NCBI GenBank assembly: GCA_002389645.1
Contig: DGQE01000031.1
Coordinates: forward strand, 1-64,000
DNA from: Flavobacteriales bacterium UBA4422
GTDB lineage: Bacteria > Bacteroidota > Bacteroidia > Flavobacteriales_G > Salibacteraceae
Reading direction: 5' to 3'
DNA length: 64,000 nucleotides
Positions 8,660 through 17,563 of this stretch are shown here, in pieces; positions within the stretch are counted from its first letter, which is position 1, and every line of letters begins with the position of its first letter. Under the pieces are notes generated by a model. It saw nothing but the letters and a program-made list of their open reading frames with translations, had not been told where the DNA came from and made no database searches. A program made the position numbers and the translations under genes.

Positions 8660-10951
8660 TTGAAAGCTTCCATTATTCTACTTGTATCAGTGTGGATGTC
8701 ATCGATGGCATTTTCGCAAAACCACTCTTTAAATTATATTGAGGGTGAGTTGATGGTTTTGATAGACCCATCTGTAACAATTGACGAATGGTGCGATAAT
8801 CAAAACAAAGTCAAGGAAGCTAACTTTCATGCTCAGCAGAGGCTAAGTCAATCGATGAATTTGTGGCTAGTTTCTTTTGATGATCAAGTATTAAGTACTG
8901 AGGACGCACTGCGCCATGCTGAGCGTGATAGAGATATTGTTCTAACACAGCTCAATCATACAGATTTGGTCGTTCGAAGTTTGCCGAATGATCCATTGTT
9001 TGATGAGCAATGGGCCTTCGATAATAATGGCTCGAATGGCGGTGCGGGTAACGCTGATATAAATGCTTCTGATGCTTGGGATTTGTCTACTGGTGGCTTA
9101 ACTCAATATGGTGATTCAATTGTTGTGGCAGTTGTAGATGGAGGCTTCATGCTCACTCAAGAAGACCTCGTTGAAAATTTTTATCGTAATCATCTGGAAA
9201 TTCCGAATAATAATATTGATGATGATCAGAATGGGTATGTAGACGATGTGCAAGGTTGGAATGCCTACTTGAATAGTGGTAACCATTTTAACGATAATCA
9301 CGGAACACATGTTTCCGGAACTGTTGGAGCCAAAGGAAATAATGGAATAGGCGTAACAGGTGTGAATTGGGATGTAAAGGTTATGCCAATTTCTGGCTCA
9401 TCTTCTGTTGAGTCAACTGTGGTTAGTGCCTATGGTTATATTCTAGATATGCGCAGGCTTTACAATGAAACTAATGGTCAGAAAGGGGCTTACGTTGTTG
9501 CTACTAATTCTTCATTTGGAGTTGATTATGGTGACCCTGCTGAGTATCCTTTATGGTGTGCGATGTATGACTCATTGGGTTATGCCGGGGTTTTGAGTGC
9601 TGGAGCAACCGCTAATTTGAATATTAATATTGACCAAACCGGTGATGTACCAACTGCATGTGATAGTGATTTTCTTTTGAGTGTAACGAACACTACTAGT
9701 TCGGATGTGAAATATAATTCAGCTGGATTTGGCGTTCAGACTATCGATATTGCTGCACCTGGAACGCAGATTTATTCCACTCTTCCAAGTGGATACGGAA
9801 AGTTAACTGGTACTTCAATGGCCACACCACATGTAGCCGGTGCTATTGGGTTAATGTATAGTGCGATTTGTTCAAAAACATTGGATCAATATTCTTCGAG
9901 TCCTGGAAATTTGGCGCTTTATGTTCGATCTAAACTGCTTGATGAAGGTGTGGATGTTTTGATGAGTTTAAATGGCATGGTAGCTACCTCAGGCAGGTTG
10001 AATTTATTCAATGCTGTTTCGAGTGTTCTAGACTCATGTTTGAGTGTTCATTCTGAAGTTGAGCCATCAATTTGCGGGTCATGCGATGGTTCCGTTCAAG
10101 TCAATGTAATTGGCGGTATTCCTCCTTACTCATTCTTGTGGTCGGGTGGTGAAACTACTTCTAGTGTCTCGGCTTTATGTCCAGGGGTTTATTCAGTGAC
10201 TGTATCTGATGCTTCTTCGGATTCATTGCTTTTGAATTTTGCAGTTTCCGATGATTCGGGACCAACAGTTTCAGTCAGTTCTACGGAGGCTTCTTGCTAT
10301 AAATCTAATGATGGAACAGCTATGCTCACGGGGGCTGACCTATTTATTTGGGAGGATGGAAGTCAGGATAATAGCAAGTCCAATTTGAGTGCTGGGATTT
10401 ATTTCGTTTCAGCGGTAGATCAAAATTCAGCATGCACAACTCTGGTTGAAGTTCAAATTAATGAACCAAATCCAATTATTGTTGACTTCACTTCAACGAA
10501 CCCTCAGCCATCAAATGCGGCTAATGGAACTGTGTTGGCTCAAGTAAGTGGAGGTGAAGCACCATATTCTTTTGTTTGGAGTAATGGAGAGAATACACCA
10601 CAGATTATATCATTGACGTCAGGCAATTACACCTTGACAGTTACTGACCTAAATGGATGCACTCACTCTGAATCAGTTTTCTTGGGTTTCCCCTTAGGCT
10701 CGAAAGAAGCCTCAGTTGCTAATATATCGACTTATCCAAACCCAACCAATGGAAACTTGATAGTGGAAGGACTGGGCAATGAACTGTCTCGTGTTTCGGT
10801 GTTTGATGTTTCTGGACGAGTTTTATTAAGGAATGAAGTGTTCGGAACAAATACCAATCTTGATTTATCCAGTTTTGAAGCGGGAAATTATCTATTAGTC
10901 ATTGAGAATTCCTTTGGTGTTGAACAGCGTTTAATTCAGTTGGTGAAGTGA
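8660..10951 (+). CDS. T9SS-exported subtilisin-like serine protease (S8)
   Basis: 763 residues. A signal peptide (MKASIILLVSVWMSSMAFSQ) precedes a prodomain-like region, then a subtilase domain with the full triad: Asp160 (VVDGG), His214 (NHGTHVSG) and Ser386 (GTSMATPHVAG). Around 470-560 and 595-670 are SprB-type repeats (GGIPPYSFLWSGGE, GGEAPYSFVWSNGE). The C-terminus (about 690-763) is a type A sorting domain: TYPNPTNG, VFDVSGRVL, SSFEAGNYLLVI, ending RLIQLVK, so it should be exported by the type IX system and anchored or released at the surface. The start is a TTG; it is needed to keep the signal peptide. The stop overlaps the next start by 4 nt (GTGA), so the two are translated together. 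Confidence 0.93.
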   Translation: MKASIILLVSVWMSSMAFSQNHSLNYIEGELMVLIDPSVTIDEWCDNQNKVKEANFHAQQRLSQSMNLWLVSFDDQVLSTEDALRHAERDRDIVLTQLNHTDLVVRSLPNDPLFDEQWAFDNNGSNGGAGNADINASDAWDLSTGGLTQYGDSIVVAVVDGGFMLTQEDLVENFYRNHLEIPNNNIDDDQNGYVDDVQGWNAYLNSGNHFNDNHGTHVSGTVGAKGNNGIGVTGVNWDVKVMPISGSSSVESTVVSAYGYILDMRRLYNETNGQKGAYVVATNSSFGVDYGDPAEYPLWCAMYDSLGYAGVLSAGATANLNINIDQTGDVPTACDSDFLLSVTNTTSSDVKYNSAGFGVQTIDIAAPGTQIYSTLPSGYGKLTGTSMATPHVAGAIGLMYSAICSKTLDQYSSSPGNLALYVRSKLLDEGVDVLMSLNGMVATSGRLNLFNAVSSVLDSCLSVHSEVEPSICGSCDGSVQVNVIGGIPPYSFLWSGGETTSSVSALCPGVYSVTVSDASSDSLLLNFAVSDDSGPTVSVSSTEASCYKSNDGTAMLTGADLFIWEDGSQDNSKSNLSAGIYFVSAVDQNSACTTLVEVQINEPNPIIVDFTSTNPQPSNAANGTVLAQVSGGEAPYSFVWSNGENTPQIISLTSGNYTLTVTDLNGCTHSESVFLGFPLGSKEASVANISTYPNPTNGNLIVEGLGNELSRVSVFDVSGRVLLRNEVFGTNTNLDLSSFEAGNYLLVIENSFGVEQRLIQLVK

Positions 10952-12006
10952 AAAAACTCATTGTTTTAGTATCTTTTCTAGCAGCAGTATTCATTTTAGT
11001 CCAATGCGAAAAGGATCCTTTTGTATCTCAGATAGAAGAGAGTAATTCAGAAGCAACACCTTATTATTTGAAGGTCCCTCAGGGGTTTCCTGATTATTTT
11101 TTAAAACAAGAGAATGCGTTGACTGAGGAAGGCGTAGCTTTGGGAAAGAAACTGTTTTTTGATCCTTTATTGTCTAAGAACAGAGATGTTTCGTGTGCGT
11201 CTTGCCATCTTCAGTCAAGTTCATTTTCAGATCCTAGGCAACGGAGCATTGGAACCAACGGCACTTCTACTTCATTTCATTCTATGCCTATTTTTAATCT
11301 AGCCTGGATGAATGAGTTTTTCTGGGATGGCAGAGCTAAGTCTAGAGAGGAACAAGCCTTGCAGCCCTTAAATAACCCGTTAGAAATGGATTTAGGATGG
11401 AATGAGGCGGTGGAAAGGCTCTCAAGTGACCCTGAATATCCATCATTGTTTAAAGCTGCTTTCGGTACATCAATTATTGATTCAAACCTGGCTGCTCAAG
11501 CCATGGTTCAGTATGAAATGACATTAGTTAGTGCTGACACCAAATTTGATGCGTGGCTGAGAGGTGAGGCTTCATTTACTCTAGAGGAAGAGATGGGCAG
11601 GATCATTTATAATTCGGAGCGTGGCGATTGCTTTCATTGTCATGGTTCAGTCTTAGCCACGGATAATTCATTTCATAATAATGGCCTAGACTCTGATGCT
11701 GATTTGAAGCCTGGTCTCTTTAATGTCACACAAGATGAGGCTGATTTGGGGAAATTCAAGACTCCTACATTAAGGAATTTAGCTTTCACGGCTCCTTATA
11801 TGCATGATGGGCGTTTTCAAACAATCGAGGAAGTAGTTGACTTCTATAGTGATAGCGTGCAGAACAATAGTAATGTAGATGTTCTGATGAAGAAAGCTAC
11901 AACTGGCGGACTTGGGTTGAATAAGACAGAGAAAGAAGCCCTTATTGCTTTTATATTAACGATGACGGATAGCTCTTTTATAAGAAACCCATTATTAGTT
12001 CCCTAG
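10948..12006 (+). CDS. Di-haem cytochrome c peroxidase lipoprotein (CcpA/MauG type)
   Basis: 352 residues with a lipoprotein signal (MKKLIVLVSFLAAVFILVQC, lipidated Cys20). Two haem-binding CxxCH motifs are visible, CASCH at 83-87 and CFHCH at 228-232, in the spacing typical of bacterial cytochrome c peroxidases. Surrounding blocks fit the family: ALGKKLFFDPLLS, FNLAWMNEFFWDGRA, LEEQALQPL-like QALQPLNNPLEM, KFKTPTLRNLAFTAPYMHDGRF. It should reduce peroxide in the periplasm with electrons from a cytochrome donor. GTG start fused with the TGA of the upstream protease (GTGA). Its TAG stop shares the palindrome CTAG with the stop of the converging oxidoreductase gene. Confidence 0.92.
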   Translation: MKKLIVLVSFLAAVFILVQCEKDPFVSQIEESNSEATPYYLKVPQGFPDYFLKQENALTEEGVALGKKLFFDPLLSKNRDVSCASCHLQSSSFSDPRQRSIGTNGTSTSFHSMPIFNLAWMNEFFWDGRAKSREEQALQPLNNPLEMDLGWNEAVERLSSDPEYPSLFKAAFGTSIIDSNLAAQAMVQYEMTLVSADTKFDAWLRGEASFTLEEEMGRIIYNSERGDCFHCHGSVLATDNSFHNNGLDSDADLKPGLFNVTQDEADLGKFKTPTLRNLAFTAPYMHDGRFQTIEEVVDFYSDSVQNNSNVDVLMKKATTGGLGLNKTEKEALIAFILTMTDSSFIRNPLLVP

Positions 12007-13496
12007 AGTTCTTGAAGGTCTTCAATCAACTCTGCTCTTCTTCGGTAGCATTGCATTGCATCTTTGAAAACTGCAGATTTAAAAATTGACTTGTTCATCA
12101 GCATACGCACACATTCCTGAATTCCCTCGATAATGGAAGGGTGGGGATGAACAAGATCTGCAAGAACTTCAATCGACTCATTCATTTTAATTAAGAGCCC
12201 AATTGCTTGAATGGCGCTGGAAGCGTGCTCGCCTATTGCTCTCATGCCTAGGATTTTCATATCGTCATCATCCGTCACGATGATCTTGAAAAAACCTTGT
12301 GTCTTCCTCATGGCAATAGCTCTTGCAATACAACTAAAATCTAGTTTTACCACTTTGATGGATAGACCTTTATCGATGCATTGCTGCTCGTTCAAACCTA
12401 CGGCAGCTACTTCTGGGTTCAAAAACATTATCGTACATATATTATCATATGAGACTGATGTGTCTAGTTCTTTGTAGTCTACAATGAGCTCTACAGCGTG
12501 TCTGGCCTCTATTTCGCCCATATTAACTAAAGCTATATGACCAGAAACATCGCCAACAGCACAGATGTTAGGAACATTAGTTTGGGTGTTTTTTTCAGTG
12601 ATATAGTTTCTGTCTGTAACGGTTACTCCAGCATTTTCGAGACCCAACGTCTCTGTATTCGGAATTCTTCCGACAGAAAGTAATGCTTTTTCTACCCGAA
12701 TTATTTCACGCGAGCCATCGTTGTTGCTTATTTCGTATTCCACCTCTCCATCAACAATCTCCATGCGCTCTAACTTGGCGGTGCTGTGTATTGTAACTCC
12801 TTGATCCTTTAAATTGTCACTTACCATTTTAGCGATATCCTCATCTTCAAATGGCAAAATGCGATCGGCACGATCGATTAAATAAACCTTCGTCTTTTTA
12901 AAGTTGGAGAAAATCGTTGCATACTCACATCCAATTACTCCAGCACCAAGAATAACCAAGCTTTTTGGATATTCTTCAATATGATGAATACCATCAGATG
13001 TCATAATGATTTTCTCATCGACTTCTATTGTGGGTAATTTACGCGGCCTGCTCCCTGTGGCAATAATGGTATGATCTGCATGGATAACTTCTTCGCCTTT
13101 TTTATTGGTAATCTCAATTTCGTATGGACTCAGAAACTTTGCTTTTCCCCGTGCATATCTGAATCTTACGGTTGAAGTTTCCTCTTGAAGAAGTTTAACG
13201 TGCGCGGAATATTGTTGTTTCCTATCGAAGATTGCTTCCTTCACTGTTTGTTGAACGTCAGCCCATTGCATTTCAAAAGGCTGACGATCATGGTCTTTTA
13301 GCATTTCATTGATCGATGAAACTCTAGAAGACAGTTCCCAAGTTGTTTTAGAGGTTAGTGCGCCATCATAAATGGCAGCCCCACCAACTTTCCCTTTTTC
13401 AATTAATATGACTTTTTTTCCAAAGTCAATTGCTCTCATCGCGGCTGCATAACCAGAGGGGCCGCCCCCAATCACGCAAATATCGTAGTGTTCCAA
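12003..13496 (-). CDS. FAD/NAD(P) oxidoreductase of the disulfide reductase family, without active-site cysteines
   Basis: 497 residues with an N-terminal FAD site (CVIGGGPSGYAAAMRA), a second Rossmann site (LVILGAGVIGCEYATIF), the FAD phosphate motif ICAVGDVSGH and a dimerisation domain with the catalytic-type HPHPSIIEG. The family's redox-active CxxxxC after the first FAD loop is replaced: the sequence reads KVGGAAIYDGALTSKT where dihydrolipoamide dehydrogenase has GGTCLNVGCIPSK. It therefore cannot reduce a substrate disulfide in the usual way; a transhydrogenase-like (SthA-related) or other NAD(P)H-flavin activity is possible. The only usable start is a TTG at 13496; a stop lies in frame at 13532-13530. 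Nearest alternative is a dihydrolipoyl dehydrogenase-like protein of unknown role. Confidence 0.85.
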   Translation of the reverse strand: MEHYDICVIGGGPSGYAAAMRAIDFGKKVILIEKGKVGGAAIYDGALTSKTTWELSSRVSSINEMLKDHDRQPFEMQWADVQQTVKEAIFDRKQQYSAHVKLLQEETSTVRFRYARGKAKFLSPYEIEITNKKGEEVIHADHTIIATGSRPRKLPTIEVDEKIIMTSDGIHHIEEYPKSLVILGAGVIGCEYATIFSNFKKTKVYLIDRADRILPFEDEDIAKMVSDNLKDQGVTIHSTAKLERMEIVDGEVEYEISNNDGSREIIRVEKALLSVGRIPNTETLGLENAGVTVTDRNYITEKNTQTNVPNICAVGDVSGHIALVNMGEIEARHAVELIVDYKELDTSVSYDNICTIMFLNPEVAAVGLNEQQCIDKGLSIKVVKLDFSCIARAIAMRKTQGFFKIIVTDDDDMKILGMRAIGEHASSAIQAIGLLIKMNESIEVLADLVHPHPSIIEGIQECVRMLMNKSIFKSAVFKDAMQCYRRRAELIEDLQEL

Positions 13497-13554
13497 ATCA
13501 AAAGGATTTAAGCTAAGGTAGTTAAATTTCTATCTGATAATCAAGCGTTTTAAA

Positions 13555-14305
13555 ATGATAAGGCAACTGTACCTGACACTATTCAGTCTTATAGAAAAGG
13601 ATTCCCCTTCCTTCTTTGAACCGCATAGCATTAAATAGATTTTAAATTTCTGACTATGTGCGATTCTAAATATTATACTCCTAAAACTCCCGTATTTTCG
13701 CAAGGAAAGCCTATGCAGAGTATAAAATACTTTGCTCAGCTTCTCAATCAAGATTTGATACTGAGCCAGTGAGGTATCCAGATTTAGGAGCTGGAACAAT
13801 ATTCTACATGAGAAGATGGTGGGCGGGAGTCGCTTTTCATCACATTAATCGACCAAATCAATCGTTATTAGCTCTAGAAAGCAGACTTCCAATGAGGTTT
13901 TCTCTTCATGGGGGTTACAACATAGCTATTAAGAAGAATGTTAAGAAGAAAGATATTTCTACAATCACTGTGGTGGCAAATTATAAAGCTCAAGGAAAAT
14001 GGGATCAATTGGATTTTGGAGCTTATTTCAAATACAAAATTGTCACAGCAGGAATTTACTATCGCGGACTTCCCTTAGTGAAGAGAAATGGTTACAACCA
14101 GCCTAATCAAGATGCAGTTGTCGCGCTTCTTGGTTTTGAATATAAAGATTTGGCTTTTGGATATACTTATGATTTATCCGTTTCTAAATTAATAACCAAC
14201 TCAGGCGGTGCTCACGAAATTTCATTGATTTATGAAATAGCAAGTGATAGAAAGAAGCGAAAGAGAAGGAGAAGCAGGTTTATTATTCCTTGTGCTAAAT
14301 TCTAG
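13555..14305 (+). pseudogene. PorP/SprF-like T9SS membrane protein, N-terminal half lost
   Basis: The frame 13769-14305 encodes 178 residues that match the C-terminal half of PorP/SprF proteins (about 300-340 residues): PVRYPDLGAGTIFYMRRWW, AFHHINRPNQSLL, LPMRFSLHGGYNIAI, FGAYFKYKIVTAGIYYRG, and the closing GGAHEISLIYEI followed by a basic tail. The frame stays open upstream only to a stop at 682 of that kilobase (13682-13684) and offers no proper start or signal peptide. At 13555 an ATG opens a signal-like MIRQLYLTLFSLI, but this frame soon hits TAG. The 272-nt stretch 13497-13768 is about 180 nt too short to hold the missing half. I read this as a decayed gene with an internal deletion and frame breaks. 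Intact members anchor PorV/SprF-dependent secretion or gliding adhesin export in the outer membrane. Confidence 0.65.
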
Positions 14306-15351
14306 CCATTGACCGCTTTAGACTTGACATAAGTCCTCCATTTATCAAGCACCTCTACCATGTCTTGTGGAAGATCACATTCAAATTCCATCCATTTTTG
14401 TGTTACTGGATGCGTAAATCCAAGTGTTTTCGCGTGCAGGGCTTGCCTAGGTAGTATTTGAAAACAGTTTTCTACAAATTGTTTGTACTTGGTAAATGTA
14501 GTTCCCTTCAATATTTTGTTTCCAGCATAGCGCTCATCACCAAATAACGTGTGTCCAATGTATTTTAAATGGGCTCTAATTTGATGTGTTCTTCCTGTGT
14601 CAAGTTTACATCTAATCAAGGTGACATACCCAAGCCGTTCTAACACTTTGTAATGCGTTACAGCGCGCTTTCCTTCTTCACCATTAGGATAGACCGTCAT
14701 TTGTTTTCTATCGTGGTGAGACCGGCCTATATTCCCTACAATTGTTCCTTCCTCATCAGAAACATCTCCCCAAACTAAAGCGTAGTAATAGCGTGCTGTA
14801 GTCCGATCAAAAAACTGAGCAGCAAGATTGGTCAAAGTTTCTTCTTGTTTCGCGATTACTAAAAGTCCCGTTGTATCCTTATCAATTCGGTGCACCAATC
14901 CAGGATATGCAATTTCACTTTTTTTATTTTTTGGAAGTTTGCCAAAGTGAAATAATAGAGCATTAACCAGTGTGCCAGAATAATTTCCATGCCCTGGATG
15001 AACTACAAAATTGGCAGGTTTGTTGATAACCAATAAGTAGTCATCTTCATAAATGATTTCAAGAGGAATATCCTGTGGGATTAATTCTATTTCTCGTTTT
15101 GGGTGACTAAAAACTAATGAAACAGAGTCGTTTGGTTTGATTCTATAATTCTGTTTAACGGAGACTCCGTTCACTACCACGTTTCCATTTTTAGCAGCTA
15201 CCGATATTCTGCTTCTTGAAAGCTGCGGTATCCTGTCAATTAAAAACTTATCCACGCGAAGAGGGGCTTGACCAGGGTCAGCTATTACTTTAAAGTGCTC
15301 AAAATTGTCCTCTTCATCTTGGTCGTCATCTCCAGGCGTATAATTATTCAT
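14302..15351 (-). CDS. rluD: Ribosomal large subunit pseudouridine synthase D (RluA family)
   Basis: 349 residues: an acidic N-terminal extension (DDDQDEEDN), an S4 RNA-binding domain (about 30-90, RVDKFLIDRIPQLSRSRI) and the RluA catalytic domain with the HRIDKDTTGLLV motif that carries the catalytic Asp, plus RTHQIRAHLKYIGHTLFGDERY. It isomerises uridines in helix 69 of 23S rRNA, if orthologous to RluD. It is the last gene of a leftward run with the T9SS protein (4-nt gap) and the PASTA protein. Its TAG stop shares CTAG at 14302-14305 with the stop of the PorP/SprF remnant. Confidence 0.93.
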   Translation of the reverse strand: MNNYTPGDDDQDEEDNFEHFKVIADPGQAPLRVDKFLIDRIPQLSRSRISVAAKNGNVVVNGVSVKQNYRIKPNDSVSLVFSHPKREIELIPQDIPLEIIYEDDYLLVINKPANFVVHPGHGNYSGTLVNALLFHFGKLPKNKKSEIAYPGLVHRIDKDTTGLLVIAKQEETLTNLAAQFFDRTTARYYYALVWGDVSDEEGTIVGNIGRSHHDRKQMTVYPNGEEGKRAVTHYKVLERLGYVTLIRCKLDTGRTHQIRAHLKYIGHTLFGDERYAGNKILKGTTFTKYKQFVENCFQILPRQALHAKTLGFTHPVTQKWMEFECDLPQDMVEVLDKWRTYVKSKAVNG

Positions 15352-15355
15352 CCTC

Positions 15356-17563
15356 TTAATGACTTACGATTAGTTTTTGAGTAAACGTTTTCTGATCAGC
15401 TGTAATAACCCGAATAAAGTAAGCCCCATTTGAAAGACCTGATAAGTCAAGTTTGTTTTCAGATTTCAAGGACAGGATTGAACTTCTTCCAGATATATCA
15501 AAAAGCTGCACTGATTCAATCTCAGATGAACTAATTTTCAGGTGAACTTCATTATTTGCAGGGTTTGGATAAATTGTAAAAGCTTGATTCACCGATAACT
15601 TATTCTCTATTCCTAAAATTTCACCTTTTCCAAAATCAGCTCGCAATAAAAGCGAACCGCTAAAAGCACTGGTGTACCATGTTTCCCCAATTTGATAATT
15701 TAATCTATCAGAATTGTTTGTGTTTACATCATACCCGATGTAAATTTTTGTGGCTTCATTTTGTCTATATCCTAAATAGAACTTACCCTCTACAAATAGC
15801 GGGTTGTCTAGCGGAATCCTGAAAAACTCGTCTGCATTAGTATAGTTGGGCTCCACCAAAAGTTCGGCCGTATAAATTGGGTCATTTAGTAAATCATCCC
15901 AAACTATAAGTTCAATGGTTAAGTCTTCATTATCATTATGCAGCATTCTTGGGAAATTGAATAACATTGCCCTTAGAGAGTCGCCAATAGGAGCATTAAA
16001 CTCATATGCGAGTTTGACTCCTGCACCAGTTAGTGCATATGCCTTTTCTGCGGAGCCATCATCGTAAGAATAATAGTCACCAAAAAATTGTTTTCCATGA
16101 ATGGTGTCGTTAATGTTATATGTATTTCCAACTCCTGTTGAAGTATACCTTGCAAGATATGGGAACTCCGCACTTTCTGTCGCCAAATCAGGGAAAATCG
16201 GAGTGTTTGAAATAGGGTAATCCGTTTTTCTAACAGTGTTTGGAGAGATATTCGGATCAACCGTTGTTTCAGATTGAATTAGGTTTTCTGATGGGTCGTA
16301 AATTTCATAACGTAGTCCGTTTAAAACCAAGCTGATAGAGCTTAAATTGGAATTTACTACCGATACTTCTGATGCATCAAAAAATGAAGGGTCTGATATA
16401 TAATGTGAGTAAGGTGCTGAGGTATAGGGCGTAATAAACGAACTGATTCCACTAATAAATGCAACATCATTCAACGTTGTATCTTCAGCAATTGTATCTC
16501 TATTTCGTCCCATCCGAACGTAGTCAATGTGCCAGTGATCTAAATTTCCGGACTGTGTTGCGTAGTTTTTAAATCGAAACCGGAACCCAGGCTGAAGATA
16601 TTTTCTTCCGTCTATTTGAAGAAATACCTGATCTGAAAACAACGTGTCTTCAACTTCCGGACCAGCTGCCTTCCACGCAAACCTCCACGTTGAGTCTGCG
16701 ATATCAAAGAACTCTAGAACTAAGGAGTCTTCTTCTTCCGGCAAGTTACCATTTCCGCCTGCTTGGTAAAAAAAGCTTAAGAATACGTTTTCCATGTTTG
16801 AGTCCAATGCCAAAGGCTTTGATTCTAGAATATCGCAAAGACCATAAGTTGTTTCAGAAGTATTATCATAAGGATTTCCCAAATCATCCGTTCCGTCAAA
16901 TGTTACTACGCCTTGTGTTACTGGGTTTTTTGCGAATGTGTTATTAACCATTGGAGCAGAGCGCGATGAATCAAACGTGTCTATGGTAGGTGACCACAGG
17001 GTGTAATCATCAGCAACTCGATAAAAAGTGTCTGGATAGTTGATTAATAATCTTTCAGCAACCAGGGTATCGTAAGTGACTAAACCACTGCTTTGATCAA
17101 ACTCAGTAATCAGATTTGTCCATCCAGTGTCCCTTCCAACTACTTTTCCCTCTTCATACAAACTGATGAAAAGAGTAGGGTTGGCTGACTCAATTACTTC
17201 CCCTGCTGCAGTTCTTAATATCGAATAGGTGGTATCGATCATGTACTCCAAACTCTCTGGGTTTTGAGTGTTTACAGAAAAATCGTAGTTGATCTTCAGT
17301 GAAACGTTCGCGTCATTTTTATTCGCATTATATCGCTTGATTTTATCTGTGGTGAAATCATCAAAAAACGGAAGGTCTAGCGTGTCTAGAACGTAAATGA
17401 ATGGGTGTTTTAAGACATTGATTCTTCCTGTATTTTGAGCTCGCGTTGAAACTTCTTTTTGGGGTTTGCCAAACTTGAGATCATACAATTTCTCCTGCGC
17501 TGAAAGCTCAAAAGTGGAGCACATTACGAGAAACAAAGAAAAATAAAGAATTAACTTTCTCAC
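15356..17563 (-). CDS. Large secreted protein with T9SS type A sorting domain
   Basis: 735 residues. Signal peptide (MRKLILYFSLFLVMCSTFELSAQ), then a region rich in beta strands and Asp/Asn without a recognised catalytic motif, and a C-terminal sorting domain (about 655-735): TIYPNPANNEVHLKI, VQLFDISGRS, LSGLSNGAYFIRVI, ending QKLIVSH. It is predicted to cross the outer membrane by the type IX system. The DDGSAEKAYALTGAGVKLAYEF block around 500 may be a lectin- or jelly-roll-like unit, but I cannot name it. GTG start at 17563 overlapping the TGA of the PASTA gene (GTGA). Being locked between a PASTA protein and rluD suggests a conserved envelope role rather than nutrition; this is inference. 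Confidence 0.85.
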   Translation of the reverse strand: MRKLILYFSLFLVMCSTFELSAQEKLYDLKFGKPQKEVSTRAQNTGRINVLKHPFIYVLDTLDLPFFDDFTTDKIKRYNANKNDANVSLKINYDFSVNTQNPESLEYMIDTTYSILRTAAGEVIESANPTLFISLYEEGKVVGRDTGWTNLITEFDQSSGLVTYDTLVAERLLINYPDTFYRVADDYTLWSPTIDTFDSSRSAPMVNNTFAKNPVTQGVVTFDGTDDLGNPYDNTSETTYGLCDILESKPLALDSNMENVFLSFFYQAGGNGNLPEEEDSLVLEFFDIADSTWRFAWKAAGPEVEDTLFSDQVFLQIDGRKYLQPGFRFRFKNYATQSGNLDHWHIDYVRMGRNRDTIAEDTTLNDVAFISGISSFITPYTSAPYSHYISDPSFFDASEVSVVNSNLSSISLVLNGLRYEIYDPSENLIQSETTVDPNISPNTVRKTDYPISNTPIFPDLATESAEFPYLARYTSTGVGNTYNINDTIHGKQFFGDYYSYDDGSAEKAYALTGAGVKLAYEFNAPIGDSLRAMLFNFPRMLHNDNEDLTIELIVWDDLLNDPIYTAELLVEPNYTNADEFFRIPLDNPLFVEGKFYLGYRQNEATKIYIGYDVNTNNSDRLNYQIGETWYTSAFSGSLLLRADFGKGEILGIENKLSVNQAFTIYPNPANNEVHLKISSSEIESVQLFDISGRSSILSLKSENKLDLSGLSNGAYFIRVITADQKTFTQKLIVSH

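Noticed and set aside
13530..13799. Open frame of 89 codons on the minus strand in the gap before the PorP/SprF remnant
   Set aside because: No domain, signal or coding-like composition; it runs antisense to the remnant and overlaps its conserved VRYPDLGAG part.
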